Origin: Roseofilum reptotaenium CS-1145
GTDB taxonomy: Bacteria > Cyanobacteriota > Cyanobacteriia > Cyanobacteriales > Desertifilaceae
Assembly: GCF_028330985.1 (NCBI RefSeq)
Contig: NZ_JAQMUE010000082.1
Location: forward strand, 1-64,000
Direction: 5' to 3'
Length of the DNA stretch: 64,000 nt
A model generated the notes under the pieces. The model searched no databases. It saw nothing but the letters and a program-made list of their open reading frames with translations, and was not told where the DNA came from. Both the position numbers and the translations under genes were made by a program. Numbering within the stretch: the first letter of the stretch is position 1; each line of letters starts with the position of its first letter. Shown piece after piece: positions 17,840-27,029 of this stretch.

Positions 17840-18708
17840 TTATCTCGGTTGAAAGACAATCTGGTCTTGGCGAATAATCAGGTCATAATCGCCAAAAAAG
17901 TCATGACCCAGTAAGCCAATGTCCAACTGGGAACCGGCAATAACCACGGGTAAATTCTGCACCACTAAACCTTTAACGGCAATAGATTCGGCCAAACCGA
18001 TGGGGACTGTAACTCCTTTGGCGCTTGCAGTATCCATTTTTGCAGATCCGATGAGGGGAATATTCAGGGATTGGGCCATCTTTTCGGTAATCACTACTCC
18101 TGTCGCTCCTGTATCAACGATCATTTCAAAGCTTTGGGTCTGATTAAACACCACATCAATCACCGGTGTTCCTCCCTCTCGGCGCTTAATGGGAGTTTGA
18201 ATACTGCCCGGTTGAGCAGAATAGGGTCTGCGTCGAACCGGTTGAACGGGGGTGACGGGTTGAACGGCAATGATTTGGGGCGTGGGAGCAGGCGCTGGGG
18301 AAGCGGTTTTACTTTGGGTTTGAGCGTAAGTCAGGTTTTTCTGATATTCGTTAATTTTTTGTTGAGCCAGGGCATAGTGGGGACTTTGGGATGGGATTTG
18401 CTGAAGCAGCGCGATCGACTGTTGCCATTGCCGTGTGACTAACTGCCAATCCCCTGGAGATGCGGCAGACTGGGCGATGCTGGCGGCACCATAGGCTTTA
18501 TCTAAGGCTCGTTGTAGGGTTTTTTGATTTGGACAACTGGAGAGGGAGCTACCGAGGGAGAAGGGGAAGGGGAGGCGATCTCCTGGGGGACTTCTGGCAT
18601 TGGCGGATCGGACCCCTCAACCGGCGATCGCCCACAGGCCACGATCCCGACTGCCATTCCTAATACAATTAATCCTTTCACCGGTTCTAACCCGATCTGA
18701 GTATTCAT
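17840..18708 (-). pseudogene. Retropepsin-like aspartic protease lipoprotein, interrupted by a frameshift
   Basis: Two frames together make one protein. The first starts at ATG 18708, has a membrane segment and a lipobox (IVACGRS), then a Pro/Ser linker, and stops at 18502. The second is open from before 18540 to 17840: TLQRALDKAYGAASIAQ, a helical repeat, a Pro-rich linker, then the retropepsin core with the catalytic IVDTGATG and the LLGHDFFG flap-side motif. The second frame has no start codon before the protease core (a GTG at 18163 is already inside it). A -1 change at the six-A run (18520-18525 on the plus strand as T) would join them. This may be a real mutation, a slippery site or a base-calling error. 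Confidence 0.75.
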
Positions 18709-18784
18709 TGGCAAAAACAATCTAAAAAAACTATAGCTTCCTTTTCCCCTGTGCGATAATAACCAGCGTTCTTAATCCTGCTTG

Positions 18785-19936
18785 ATGCCTATGCCACTCA
18801 AAGATGCTCAACCAGCCCTCCTCGTCCTTGCTGATGGCACAGCCTATCGCGGTTGGTCTTTCGGTGCAACTGGAACCACCCTCGGCGAAGTTGTGTTCAA
18901 TACGGGAATGACAGGCTATCAAGAAGTCCTCACCGATCCCAGTTACTGTGGCCAAATTGTAACATTTACTTATCCAGAATTGGGCAACACTGGGGTTAAC
19001 TTAGATGACGAAGAATCCGATCGCCCCTACGTCAAAGGGGCGATCGCTCGCAACATTTGCAGCCTGCCCAGTAATTGGCGCTCTACGGAATCCCTACCCG
19101 ACTATCTTAAACAACATAATATTATCGGCATTTACGGCATCGATACCCGTTCCCTAACCCGCAAGCTCCGGGGTTTTGGAGCCATGAATGGGGGCATCTC
19201 CACCGAAATCCTTGAGGAGAACCAACTGCTCGAAAAAGTCAAACAAGCCCCCAACATGAGCGGTCTGAACCTAGTTCGTGAAGTAACCACCGCTTCCACC
19301 TACGAATGGTCAGACACCACGCCAGATCTCTGGGAATTTAACCCCGAAGGTATTAAAAATAATGCACAAAAATATACCGTAGTTGCGATCGATTTTGGAG
19401 TCAAACGGAATATCTTGCGTCGGTTAGCCAGCTATGGTTGCCGGGTCATTGTAGTTCCGGCCAATACTCCCTCTGAAGAAATCCTTCGGCATAACCCCGA
19501 TGGTATCTTCTTGTCCAATGGGCCAGGAGACCCTTCTGCGGTGACTGAAGGCGTTGAAACGGCGAAACAGCTACTCACGGCTGGAAAACCCATGTTTGGT
19601 ATTTGTATGGGTCACCAAATTCTGGGACTCTCCCTGGGAGCGCAAACCTATAAACTCAAATTTGGTCATCGAGGTCTCAATCAACCCGCTGGACTGTCGC
19701 AAAAAGTGGAAATTACCAGTCAAAACCATGGATTTGCCATTAGTGGGGAATCTCTCGATCCCCAAGTGGAAGTCACCCATCTGAACTTAAACGACAAAAC
19801 CATCGCTGGACTACGTCATAAAGAACTACCAATCTTCTCCGTTCAGTATCACCCAGAAGCAAGTCCTGGCCCCCATGATGCCGATTATCTGTTTGAAAAC
19901 TTTATTCAGGCTATGGAAAATTACCGCGCGGCCTAA
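18785..19936 (+). CDS. carA: Carbamoyl-phosphate synthase small (glutaminase) subunit
   Basis: 383 residues from ATG 18785; an in-frame ATG at 18791 is equally possible. It hydrolyses glutamine and passes ammonia to CarB for carbamoyl phosphate, the start of arginine and pyrimidine synthesis. The N-terminal domain has [12 protein letters not shown] and [12 protein letters not shown]. The class I amidotransferase domain has the nucleophile in FGICMGHQ (about residue 274) and the catalytic His in [13 protein letters not shown]. Its length is normal. carB is not nearby. The promoter lies between it and the divergent lipoprotein gene. Confidence 0.97.
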   Translation: MPMPLKDAQPALLVLADGTAYRGWSFGATGTTLGEVVFNTGMTGYQEVLTDPSYCGQIVTFTYPELGNTGVNLDDEESDRPYVKGAIARNICSLPSNWRSTESLPDYLKQHNIIGIYGIDTRSLTRKLRGFGAMNGGISTEILEENQLLEKVKQAPNMSGLNLVREVTTASTYEWSDTTPDLWEFNPEGIKNNAQKYTVVAIDFGVKRNILRRLASYGCRVIVVPANTPSEEILRHNPDGIFLSNGPGDPSAVTEGVETAKQLLTAGKPMFGICMGHQILGLSLGAQTYKLKFGHRGLNQPAGLSQKVEITSQNHGFAISGESLDPQVEVTHLNLNDKTIAGLRHKELPIFSVQYHPEASPGPHDADYLFENFIQAMENYRAA

Positions 19937-20060
19937 GTTCCCTGGAAACTATGGCATAAGGGACATCAGAAATGTTAATCTAGATCTCCGACTGTCCAAT
20001 CTTGAATAGTCCTTTCACGGGGTTTACCCCTAAAAATTTGTTGATTTGATCTGAAATCAA

Positions 20061-20066
20061 AGGAGG
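20061..20066 (+). promoter_or_regulatory. Perfect AGGAGG ribosome-binding site deciding an ATT start
   Basis: AGGAGG lies 5 bases before ATT at 20072-20074. No ATG, GTG or TTG occurs in this frame between the upstream TGA at 20042 and the STAS core, so this site is the best evidence for where translation begins. The same spacing is used by the TTG-started gene at 26072. Confidence 0.7.
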
Positions 20067-20071
20067 GTAGA

Positions 20072-20440
20072 ATTAAGGCTGAACCACTCACCCTGACTGT
20101 TAGTTTAAGAGGCACACGCAGCGTCAGCGGTAATGCACAAATTTTTCGCCTCACGGGTTTATTAGATGCATTTTCTGAACCCGCATTTCGTAAGGCCATC
20201 GGTAAATGTATTGATGAAGGGCCAAAGCACATTATCCTAGACCTGTCTAAGATTGATTTTGTGGATAGTTCTGGACTAGGAGCTTTAGTCCAATTGGTGA
20301 AAAAAGCTCAGACTGAAGAAGGAAGTCTACAAGTGGTTGCCAATGCTCGTGTATTGCAAACTGTAAAACTGGTTCGACTAGAAAAGTTCCTATCGGTGTG
20401 TGACACGATTGACCAAGCCCTTGAAAATACGAAGAACTGA
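20072..20440 (+). CDS. STAS-domain anti-sigma factor antagonist (probable ATT start)
   Basis: 122 residues. From TVSLRGTRSVSGNAQIFRL through LLDAFSEPAFRKAI to LDLSKIDFVDSSGLGALVQL it follows the SpoIIAA/RsbV-type STAS fold; the first Ser of VDSSGLGA is the expected phosphorylation site. Such proteins switch partner kinases and sigma-factor inhibitors by phosphorylation. The frame has no ordinary start codon: ATT at 20072 sits 5 bases after a perfect AGGAGG and gives the N-terminus IKAEPLTLTVSL expected for the family. It lies between carA and mini-RNase III, and a hairpin terminator follows at 20464. Confidence 0.8.
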   Translation: MKAEPLTLTVSLRGTRSVSGNAQIFRLTGLLDAFSEPAFRKAIGKCIDEGPKHIILDLSKIDFVDSSGLGALVQLVKKAQTEEGSLQVVANARVLQTVKLVRLEKFLSVCDTIDQALENTKN

Positions 20441-20463
20441 TGACCAGGATAGGTCTTAACTGG

Positions 20464-20497
20464 GCTATCCAGTCCTTTTACTGGATAGCTTCCTATT
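20464..20497 (+). terminator. Hairpin terminator after the STAS gene
   Basis: GCTATCCAGT (20464-20473) and ACTGGATAGC (20480-20489) form a perfect ten-base stem with a CCTTTT loop, followed by a moderately T-rich tract. It separates the STAS gene from the next gene and may be partly leaky. Confidence 0.65.
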
Positions 20498-20519
20498 TTA
20501 ATTGTGGTGGGGGCACTTA

Positions 20520-20918
20520 GTGGTACTCGACCCGCGATCGATAGTTCCCGATCCTATCGACTTGCAACGATTATCGCCAGCGGCTTTAGCCTATGTGGGG
20601 GATGCTGTATATGAGTTGTACATGCGGACTTATTATCTAATGCCTCCTAAGAAATCGCCACTCTATCATCAAGCGGTTGTCCAACAGGTTCGCGCTGAAC
20701 AGCAAGCTCAACATCTACAAACCCTAATTCCCTACTTAAATCCAGAAGAGTTAGACATGGTTAGGCGGGGTCGCAATAGTGTCCATCGTTCCCCCCGACG
20801 CTTAGACCCCCAAATTTATCAACAAGCGACTAGCTTAGAAACCCTCATTGGTTATCTCTATTTAAGCGATCCCTCTCGATTGCATCAGTTATTGGGGATG
20901 CTTAATTTTGATGAATAA
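20520..20918 (+). CDS. mrnC: Mini-ribonuclease 3
   Basis: 132 residues from GTG 20520; a TTG at 20502 would add six. LSPAALAYVGDAVYELYMRTY holds the RNase III signature with the conserved Asp of the metal site, and VRRGRNSVHRSPRR follows as in MrnC. It has the catalytic domain of RNase III without a dsRNA-binding domain and in the known family processes 23S rRNA precursors. The GTG start has a GGTGGGGG sequence 8 bases ahead. It ends 6 bases before the rRNA methyltransferase gene, a sensible functional pair. Confidence 0.85.
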   Translation: MVLDPRSIVPDPIDLQRLSPAALAYVGDAVYELYMRTYYLMPPKKSPLYHQAVVQQVRAEQQAQHLQTLIPYLNPEELDMVRRGRNSVHRSPRRLDPQIYQQATSLETLIGYLYLSDPSRLHQLLGMLNFDE

Positions 20919-20924
20919 CTAAAA

Positions 20925-21953
20925 ATGTGTCCTGTTCGACAGACAGCCCAAAAAGCGATCGGGCAAACTACACCTTTAGATACGATTAATCCTATGGCAG
21001 CATTCCATAAACCCCGTCCTCAACGGAAATCCGAGGGGAGACGTTTTTCACGTCCTCAACTCAAAGGCAAACCCAAACCCGTACTCAAGCATCGCCCATC
21101 TGTGGTGGAAACTCCCCAAGAGTTACCCAAAGAGCGATCGCCAGAAGTCGTGGAGGACTCCAACCCCGACCTGATCTATGGTCTCCATCCCGTACTAGCC
21201 GTCCTTAAAGGAGAACGGCATATCAATCGTGTCTGGATTACCGCCAAAATGAGGTATGATTCTCGCTTTCATACCCTCCTTAACCAGGCTAAAGCGAACG
21301 GAACCGTCATTGATGAGGTAGACTATCGCCGACTCGACCAAATTACAGAGCGGGGAAACCACCAAGGAGTTGCCGTTCAGGTGGCTCCTTATCAATATAT
21401 AGAGTTATCCGATCTGATTACCAGAGCCAAAGAACAAAGCCCCAATCCGGTCTTAGTTATTGCTGATGGAATCACCGATCCCCATAACCTAGGGGCAATG
21501 ATTCGCACGGCTGAAGCCTTGGGATCTCAGGGTCTCGTGATCCCCCAACGGCGAGCTGTGGGGATCACCTCCACCGTGGTTAAAGTTGCAGCCGGATCTT
21601 TAGAATCTTTCCGGGTTTCTAGGGTTGTCAATCTAGCTAGGGCCTTGGAAGAATTGAAGGCATCTGGATTTTGGATTTATGGAACTGTTGCCGAATCAGG
21701 AGAAGCTCTCCCTAAAGTTAACTTTTCTGGGGCGATCGCCCTCGTCATTGGTTCAGAAGGCAGTGGGCTAAATTTACTAACCCAGCGCCATTGTGATTTT
21801 CTCATTTCTATCCCTCTCCAAGGTAATACTCCCAGCCTCAATGCTTCTGTTGCTGCTGGAATGAGCCTTTATGAAATCTACCGGCAACGGTGGACTACCC
21901 CCTTGGATATTTCTGGTCAGAGCAATTGCCAAAATAAATTGAACCATGTATAA
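20925..21953 (+). CDS. rlmB: TrmH/RlmB-family 23S rRNA 2'-O-ribose methyltransferase
   Basis: 342 residues; an in-frame ATG at 20994 would skip a poorly conserved start. A basic, low-complexity extension (to about residue 75) is followed by the substrate-binding domain ([20 protein letters not shown]) and the SPOUT domain: [31 protein letters not shown] and the knot region [20 protein letters not shown]. RlmB methylates G2251 of 23S rRNA; the exact target here is inferred. It forms an operon with mrnC, six bases upstream. Confidence 0.9.
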   Translation: MCPVRQTAQKAIGQTTPLDTINPMAAFHKPRPQRKSEGRRFSRPQLKGKPKPVLKHRPSVVETPQELPKERSPEVVEDSNPDLIYGLHPVLAVLKGERHINRVWITAKMRYDSRFHTLLNQAKANGTVIDEVDYRRLDQITERGNHQGVAVQVAPYQYIELSDLITRAKEQSPNPVLVIADGITDPHNLGAMIRTAEALGSQGLVIPQRRAVGITSTVVKVAAGSLESFRVSRVVNLARALEELKASGFWIYGTVAESGEALPKVNFSGAIALVIGSEGSGLNLLTQRHCDFLISIPLQGNTPSLNASVAAGMSLYEIYRQRWTTPLDISGQSNCQNKLNHV

Positions 21954-22038
21954 CAAAATGTAAAGAAATATGACCATCGCTCAATATCGTCCGCTCAACT
22001 TTATTGTCCATCGGCAGAGTCAATAGGCAGGCTAGTCA

Positions 22039-22326
22039 ATGAATAACGTCCAAGATTTGTTAGTGAATACCCAAAACTTCCTTGGTTTCGCCTACTGGAT
22101 TGAAATCAAAACCCAAACCCCCTCTTGTACTTACTACTTTGGCCCCTTTCAGAGCATAGAAGAAGCGGAAGAAGCCCAACACGGTTATGAAGAGGATCTC
22201 AGAGCTGAAGCTGCTGAAGGCATCAGTAGCCTGATTAAACAGTGTAAGCCTGAATCCCTTACTATTTCTGGAGACTTGGGGGAAATCGGTAATCGGCAGG
22301 AGGCGATAGGGAATTATCGGGAATAG
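22039..22326 (+). CDS. DUF1816 protein (CpcD/linker-like)
   Basis: 95 residues. The part FAYWIEIKTQTPSCTYYFGP, then FQSIEEAEEAQHGYEEDLRA, matches DUF1816, a small domain nearly restricted to cyanobacteria and distantly like the phycobilisome CpcD linker domain. The role is unknown. The last 15 residues come from a G/A-rich repeat-like stretch and vary between species. ATG 22039 has an AGGCAGG region upstream. Confidence 0.8.
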   Translation: MNNVQDLLVNTQNFLGFAYWIEIKTQTPSCTYYFGPFQSIEEAEEAQHGYEEDLRAEAAEGISSLIKQCKPESLTISGDLGEIGNRQEAIGNYRE

Positions 22327-22351
22327 GAAAGCCGGGTTTCAAAATTACCCA

Positions 22352-23164
22352 TTACCAGGCCTGAGAGTCTAACCAATGGTCAATATCGGCTAAAACCAGG
22401 TTAGGGACTTCCCAAGGGAACAAATGGGCCGTTTGTGGATAACAGCGCCATTGACTCTTGGACAGAGCTTGTGCGGTTTCCCAACTGGAATCGGCTGTAA
22501 TATGACAATCATGTGACCCAGCTAAAACTAAAGCTGGGCACTTAATCTGAGCGAGAGCATCTCGGCGATCGTAGCGCTCTCTCAGGGCCCGATTCAAGGC
22601 TTGATGGGCTGCCTGAGAAGTCGAGAGATACGCTCTTGTGCCCTCCTGAGCTAAATAGCGATAGGCTTGGGGGGTATGTTGTCGGATTAAGGTGCGAAAG
22701 AGCGATCGCCTCCCAAACTGCTCAATATTCCACTCCCATCCTGGCTTGATCCCATTCAACAGGGCGGCTATCCCCGTATACAGATAATCCCTCCAATTGA
22801 CTGGAGGATGATTCCCACGGGGGCGAGCTGCTGTAGCAATCAGAATTAGCCCCTTCACCCGTTGCGGATGTCTCAAAGCCAACTCCAGGGCCAAAATCCC
22901 CCCCAAAGACCATCCCAACAGCAAAAATGAGTCAATTCCCAACCGTTCTAGAAGCGCCTCAAGATCGGCCAAATGATCCGTTAACTCAAACTCTTCTCGT
23001 ACCTGGGAACGACCATAACCGCGTAAATCTGGGGCTAACGTCCAAAACTGTTGAGAGAGGCGATCGGTAAATACGGACAGGCAGCCACTTGTCCCTGGAT
23101 GGCCATGTAAACACAATACCGGGAACCCTTCCCCCTTCGACTCCACAAACAAATCCTGGCTCAT
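22352..23164 (-). CDS. Alpha/beta hydrolase
   Basis: 270 residues. LCLHGHPGT forms the oxyanion-hole strand, LLLGWSLGGILALELALRH carries the nucleophile Ser in GWSLGG, LAGSHDCHI supplies the acid region, and TAHLFPWE supplies the catalytic His. The fold is the ordinary alpha/beta-hydrolase; the substrate cannot be told. Its ATG overlaps the stop of the gene before it (23161-23164), so the two are translationally coupled. Confidence 0.85.
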   Translation of the reverse strand: MSQDLFVESKGEGFPVLCLHGHPGTSGCLSVFTDRLSQQFWTLAPDLRGYGRSQVREEFELTDHLADLEALLERLGIDSFLLLGWSLGGILALELALRHPQRVKGLILIATAARPRGNHPPVNWRDYLYTGIAALLNGIKPGWEWNIEQFGRRSLFRTLIRQHTPQAYRYLAQEGTRAYLSTSQAAHQALNRALRERYDRRDALAQIKCPALVLAGSHDCHITADSSWETAQALSKSQWRCYPQTAHLFPWEVPNLVLADIDHWLDSQAW

Positions 23165-23637
23165 GGCAAAACCTGAAATTCCCTTAATGCGGGGACGAAA
23201 TTGTGATTTTCATGACTGGGACGACTCAGTTTAATTAAGGCAAAACGCTGGGCCGGAGTCAGTTGTGCCCATTGCTCCAGAGTCAAATTAACCGCTACAC
23301 TCTCCGCTTTTTCCACTACAACTGTGGGTATAACGCTTGCATCCATCCAAGGGCGATCGGGATCGATCGCCAGATCCCTGGGAAATTCGCCCATTTTCGC
23401 GAAGACCAACTCTCGCAACTGTTCTCGATAGGTCTGCTGCTCCTCTAAAGTTTCACAAGGTAAAGCCATCAGCTCTTCTCTCTCCTCTACCATCAATTGA
23501 TGCCAATGGGTTAACTTCAGCTTCACGCCACAAGTATCCAATTTCATCCGTACCTGCATGGGAATACAGCGCAGGTCTTGCACAAAATCAGCTTCAAACT
23601 GAAAGAAAGATAGGTTTTTGCCCTGATTATCACTCAT
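23161..23637 (-). CDS. Nitrate reductase-associated protein
   Basis: 158 residues from ATG 23637; a GTG at 23718 would extend it by 27 poorly supported residues. FFQFEADFVQDLRCIPMQVR and LDTCGVKLKLTHW are the conserved words of this small, largely cyanobacterial family, which was named for its frequent proximity to nitrate reductase. There is no nitrate gene here. The biochemical role is unknown. It overlaps the hydrolase gene by four bases (ATGA). Confidence 0.8.
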   Translation of the reverse strand: MSDNQGKNLSFFQFEADFVQDLRCIPMQVRMKLDTCGVKLKLTHWHQLMVEEREELMALPCETLEEQQTYREQLRELVFAKMGEFPRDLAIDPDRPWMDASVIPTVVVEKAESVAVNLTLEQWAQLTPAQRFALIKLSRPSHENHNFVPALREFQVLP

Positions 23638-23875
23638 GAAGGATCTGTCGATGGGGGTTTCTACAGAGTGTAGCAACGAATGGAGTTGTGCGATCGAATC
23701 GCACAACAGAAGTGACACAAAATACTGATGATTCGGTAGAACTTTACTGAATCTTTGAACTGATCTCGAAGCGATCGCTTCATTGGGCTTTGCGCCCTTC
23801 GCAAATCCCTATCCTCGTTCAATCCCCTAGAGATGACTTAACATAAAAATAGAAACACAATTTACAAACTATCCC

Positions 23876-24853
23876 ATGACCAAAACAGCAATCATTACAG
23901 GAGTGACAGGTCAAGACGGTTATTACTTGAGTCAGCTACTCTTAGGAAAAGGATATCATGTAGTCGGGTTAGTCTCTCCTCAACGCAAAAAAAATGTTTC
24001 TAAACTAGGAGAGTTAGCAGAACAGATCGAGATTTATCCTGTAGAATTAACGGATAGCGAGGCTCTGATTGAAATGGTTGAAGCCAAGCATCCTGATGAA
24101 ATTTATAATCTAGCTGCCCCTAGTTTTGTTCCGGATTCTTGGAATGATCCGTTAGGCACTTTAGACTTAGTAACTGGAACTGCAACTCGCTTACTCGATG
24201 CTGTTCGCAAAGGAGATTTAGACACCCGATTTTATCAAGCCAGTAGTTCGGAAATGTTTGGCGATGTGCAGTGTTCTCCCCAGGATGAAGAAACCGCCTT
24301 TCGACCCAAAAATCCCTATGCTGCCGCTAAACTTCATGCCCATTGGACTATGGTACATCACCGAGAACGATACGGTTTATTTGCCTGTAGCGGAATTTTA
24401 TATAATCATGAATCTCCTCGCCGACCCCAAAATTTTGTTACCCGAAAAGTGTCTTTAGCAGCCGCTTCAATTAAGTTGGGTTTGAGAGAAAATTTAGAGA
24501 TGGGAAGTTTGGAAGCTAAACGGGATTGGGGCTATGCTGGCGATCACGTGGAAGCCATGTGGCGAATGCTGCAAGCAGATGAACCAGAAGAATATGTAAT
24601 TGGGACAGGAAAACTACATAGTGTTCAGGATTTGGTTGCGACGGCGTTTGCTTGTATCAATTTAAATTGGGAAGACCATGTCACGATTAATCCCAAGTTT
24701 TTACGAAAAGATGAACATTTTCAATTGGTCGCGAATCCTACCAAGGCAAAGACGAAATTAGGATGGCATCCGCAGGTGAGTTTTGAACAATTGATTGAGA
24801 AAATGGTAAAACAGGATTTGGAGTTATTAAAACAGGGAGAGATAGGGAGATAG
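23876..24853 (+). CDS. GDP-mannose 4,6-dehydratase-family sugar nucleotide enzyme
   Basis: 325 residues. It is an extended short-chain dehydrogenase: GVTGQDGYY (about 9-17) binds NAD(P), SSSEMFG and PYAAAKLHAHW carry the catalytic Ser/Thr, Tyr and Lys (YxxxK), and RDWGYAGDHVEAMW is typical of GDP-mannose dehydratases. It would make GDP-4-keto-6-deoxymannose for surface glycans. The next gene on the same strand is a glycosyltransferase, which supports a role in exopolysaccharide or glycolipid synthesis. Confidence 0.88.
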   Translation: MTKTAIITGVTGQDGYYLSQLLLGKGYHVVGLVSPQRKKNVSKLGELAEQIEIYPVELTDSEALIEMVEAKHPDEIYNLAAPSFVPDSWNDPLGTLDLVTGTATRLLDAVRKGDLDTRFYQASSSEMFGDVQCSPQDEETAFRPKNPYAAAKLHAHWTMVHHRERYGLFACSGILYNHESPRRPQNFVTRKVSLAAASIKLGLRENLEMGSLEAKRDWGYAGDHVEAMWRMLQADEPEEYVIGTGKLHSVQDLVATAFACINLNWEDHVTINPKFLRKDEHFQLVANPTKAKTKLGWHPQVSFEQLIEKMVKQDLELLKQGEIGR

Positions 24854-24869
24854 AGGGACACGGAGATCT

Positions 24870-24899
24870 CCTATTCCCTATACCTTATTCCCTATTCCT
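24870..24899. repeat. CTATTCC heptamer array touching a start codon
   Basis: About four imperfect units of CCTATTC fill the gap up to the ATG at 24900, so the usual ribosome-site position is occupied by repeat sequence and no purine-rich site is present. Confidence 0.6.
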
Positions 24900-26015
24900 A
24901 TGGATATATTTGTTTTTTTAGAAATCTTTAGCCTGGAAGGAGGTATCCAATCCTATGTTAAAGATATTCTCAGCAGTTATACACAACTGTGCGCTCAAGA
25001 CCCCGATCAAAGGGCTGAAGTTTACCTGTTGCGAGATAAAGCGGGATGTGATAATCCTTTTGAGGGTGAACCGGGTCTGAAGTTTTATTACTTCAAAAAA
25101 GAACAAGCTTGGTTAGGTCGAATTCATTTAGCCAGTACGCTCTTTCTTCATTTACTCCAAAAACGACCCCGTCGCGTGTTTTGTGGCCATGTGTATTTAG
25201 CGCACTTGATACAACTGTTGTGCAAACCTTTGGGCATTCCTTATACGGTATTAACCTATGGTAAAGAAGTGTGGGAACCTTTAGCGCCGAAATATTACAA
25301 TGCCCTCCAAAAAGCGGAATGGGTTTGGACGATTAGCCGTTATAGTCGAGATCGGACGAGTATCAATAATCAAGTCGATCGCCAGAAATTTGAGCTGCTT
25401 CCCTGTGCGATCGATGGGGATGTGTTTACCCCAGGGCCTAAAAATCTGGAGTTAGTGCAAACTTACCAGCTAGAGAATGCCAAAGTGTTGATGACTGTTG
25501 CTCGGTTGTGGAGTGGAGATATTTATAAAGGGGTTGATGTGACTATCCGAGCGTTGCCTAAAATTGCCCACGCTATCCCAGATGTGAAGTATTTGGTGAT
25601 TGGACGGGGAGACGATCGCCCCCGGTTAGAGAAATTAGCTGAGGATCTGGGGGTGAGCGATCGCATCGTCTTCGCTGGTTTTGTGCCTGATGAGGCCCTT
25701 GTCGATCACTATCGTCTTGCCGATGCTTATATTATGCCATCCCAAGAAGGCTTTGGTATTGTATATCTTGAAGCGATGGCTTGCGGTGTATCCGTATTAT
25801 CAGGGGATAATGATGGTTCCGCCGATCCCCTGGAAGATGGGCGTTTGGGGTGGCAAGTCCCCTACCGAGATCCGGAAGCGGTGGCAACAGCATGTATCGA
25901 AATTCTGCAAGGGGGCGATCTCCGCTGTGACGGTTCCTGGTTACGGGAGCAAGCTCTCTCTGGGTTTGGAAAACCGGCCTTTACCCAACGGTTAGCTCAA
26001 CTTCTCCATAACTGA
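24900..26015 (+). CDS. Group 1 (GT4) glycosyltransferase
   Basis: 371 residues. The GT-B fold is seen from LEGGIQSYVKDIL at the N-terminus, the central VARLWSGDIYKGVDVTIRAL, and the nucleotide-sugar site PSQEGFGIVYLEAMACGVSV with the E-x7-E motif of GT4 enzymes. It likely adds a mannose- or rhamnose-type sugar, given the neighbouring dehydratase, but the donor is not shown by sequence. It has no visible ribosome site because a heptamer repeat runs up to its ATG. Confidence 0.88.
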   Translation: MDIFVFLEIFSLEGGIQSYVKDILSSYTQLCAQDPDQRAEVYLLRDKAGCDNPFEGEPGLKFYYFKKEQAWLGRIHLASTLFLHLLQKRPRRVFCGHVYLAHLIQLLCKPLGIPYTVLTYGKEVWEPLAPKYYNALQKAEWVWTISRYSRDRTSINNQVDRQKFELLPCAIDGDVFTPGPKNLELVQTYQLENAKVLMTVARLWSGDIYKGVDVTIRALPKIAHAIPDVKYLVIGRGDDRPRLEKLAEDLGVSDRIVFAGFVPDEALVDHYRLADAYIMPSQEGFGIVYLEAMACGVSVLSGDNDGSADPLEDGRLGWQVPYRDPEAVATACIEILQGGDLRCDGSWLREQALSGFGKPAFTQRLAQLLHN

Positions 26016-26071
26016 CAATTGGGTAACTGAGCCATTATCCTAGGAAGAGAAAATTCCATAAGGAGGCGATC

Positions 26072-26461
26072 TTGAACTTAAACGATTGGAAAAAACTTCA
26101 GATTAACCTATCCGGTATTGGCTTTTGGTTAGCCCTTTTTGGGGGAATTTGGCTCTTAGGATCGGTGGGTTTGGGCTGGATTGTCCATTCAATTCTGATT
26201 CTGATTGTCCTATTGGCGATCGCCCCTGTTATTTTTCTTATTGCTCTGCGCTGGTGGTTGCAACGAAATCTGATTGAGTCCTCTTGTCCCGTGTGCCAAA
26301 CCTCATTTCCGGCGTTAAATAACACTCAAGTGCGCTGTCCTGGTTGTGGGGAACCCCTGAAAGTTGCCTCTGGCAAGTTTACGCGTTTAACTCCCGATGG
26401 CACAATTGATGTTGAGGCGATCGATGTGTCTGTACAACAAATCGATGACCGAGGAAGTTAG
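26072..26461 (+). CDS. Membrane protein with C-terminal zinc ribbon
   Basis: 129 residues from TTG 26072. The rare start is supported by AGGAGG at 26061-26066, 5 bases ahead. Two hydrophobic segments (about 13-32 and 38-64) are followed by a four-cysteine zinc ribbon, CPVCQTSF...CPGCGE. The C-terminal 35 residues are acidic and soluble. I do not know a function; the layout resembles small cyanobacterial membrane proteins with a rubredoxin-like knuckle. Confidence 0.65.
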   Translation: MNLNDWKKLQINLSGIGFWLALFGGIWLLGSVGLGWIVHSILILIVLLAIAPVIFLIALRWWLQRNLIESSCPVCQTSFPALNNTQVRCPGCGEPLKVASGKFTRLTPDGTIDVEAIDVSVQQIDDRGS

Positions 26462-26500
26462 GAATGACACGGCTTGAGGCGGTAAATCTGAAATTCATCG

Positions 26501-26911
26501 CTATTCTCCAGATTTTAACTGGCTTTGCTCATTGAGTTTCTCTCGTAATTCCACTTGTTCCACTAATTCCTGATTCAAGAAATAATTGAGGAATGTTCGG
26601 ATAATCGAGATCGCTCCCAATTTTCCCAAACTTTCCCAACTCGGCGCAACGGTTGTCGCTAAAATATCCGCCCCTAGCTGAAACTCCAGCGCCAACGCCA
26701 ACCAAGACCCCAATTTAATTCGCAGCAGTACAAAAGGAGTATCCGAATTCCCTTGTGGCATCAGCTTCATTTGAGGCAGTAGCTGGATCGCTAATCGCAG
26801 AGTTTGCACCAAACCAAGGAGAATGCAAAATACAGCGATCATCTCAAAGGCTAGTTGAATGATTCCAATGAAGCCACTAAAGGCTTCTTCAACATGATGT
26901 ATCCATTTCAT
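26501..26911 (-). CDS. DUF1622 membrane protein
   Basis: 136 residues with about three membrane helices: FIGIIQLAFEMIAVFCILLG, a central LRIKLGSWLALALEFQLGAD, and IRTFLNYFLNQEL near the end. The order and the QLGADI motif fit DUF1622, a small integral membrane family of unknown role. It converges on the zinc-ribbon gene; a short inverted repeat (AAATCTG...CAGATTT) lies between them. Downstream-strand neighbours belong to a different functional class. Confidence 0.8.
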   Translation of the reverse strand: MKWIHHVEEAFSGFIGIIQLAFEMIAVFCILLGLVQTLRLAIQLLPQMKLMPQGNSDTPFVLLRIKLGSWLALALEFQLGADILATTVAPSWESLGKLGAISIIRTFLNYFLNQELVEQVELREKLNEQSQLKSGE

Positions 26912-26937
26912 AGTTTCAGGTTGGTGTGGTTTTCTCC

Positions 26938-27029
26938 TATAGCAGAGAAAGAGTCAGTTAGGACTCCGGCTCAATATTGAAACCTATTCCCTATTCCCCA
27001 TTCCCCATTCCCTAGCCCACAGCGCTATA
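26938..27029. repeat. 92-bp dispersed element, copy 2
   Basis: It begins TATAGCAGAGAAAGAG like copy 1 at 230, shares the internal word TGAAACCT and heptamer repeats, and ends AGCGCTATA. The last base touches the tmk stop codon at 27030, mirroring copy 1. Confidence 0.65.
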
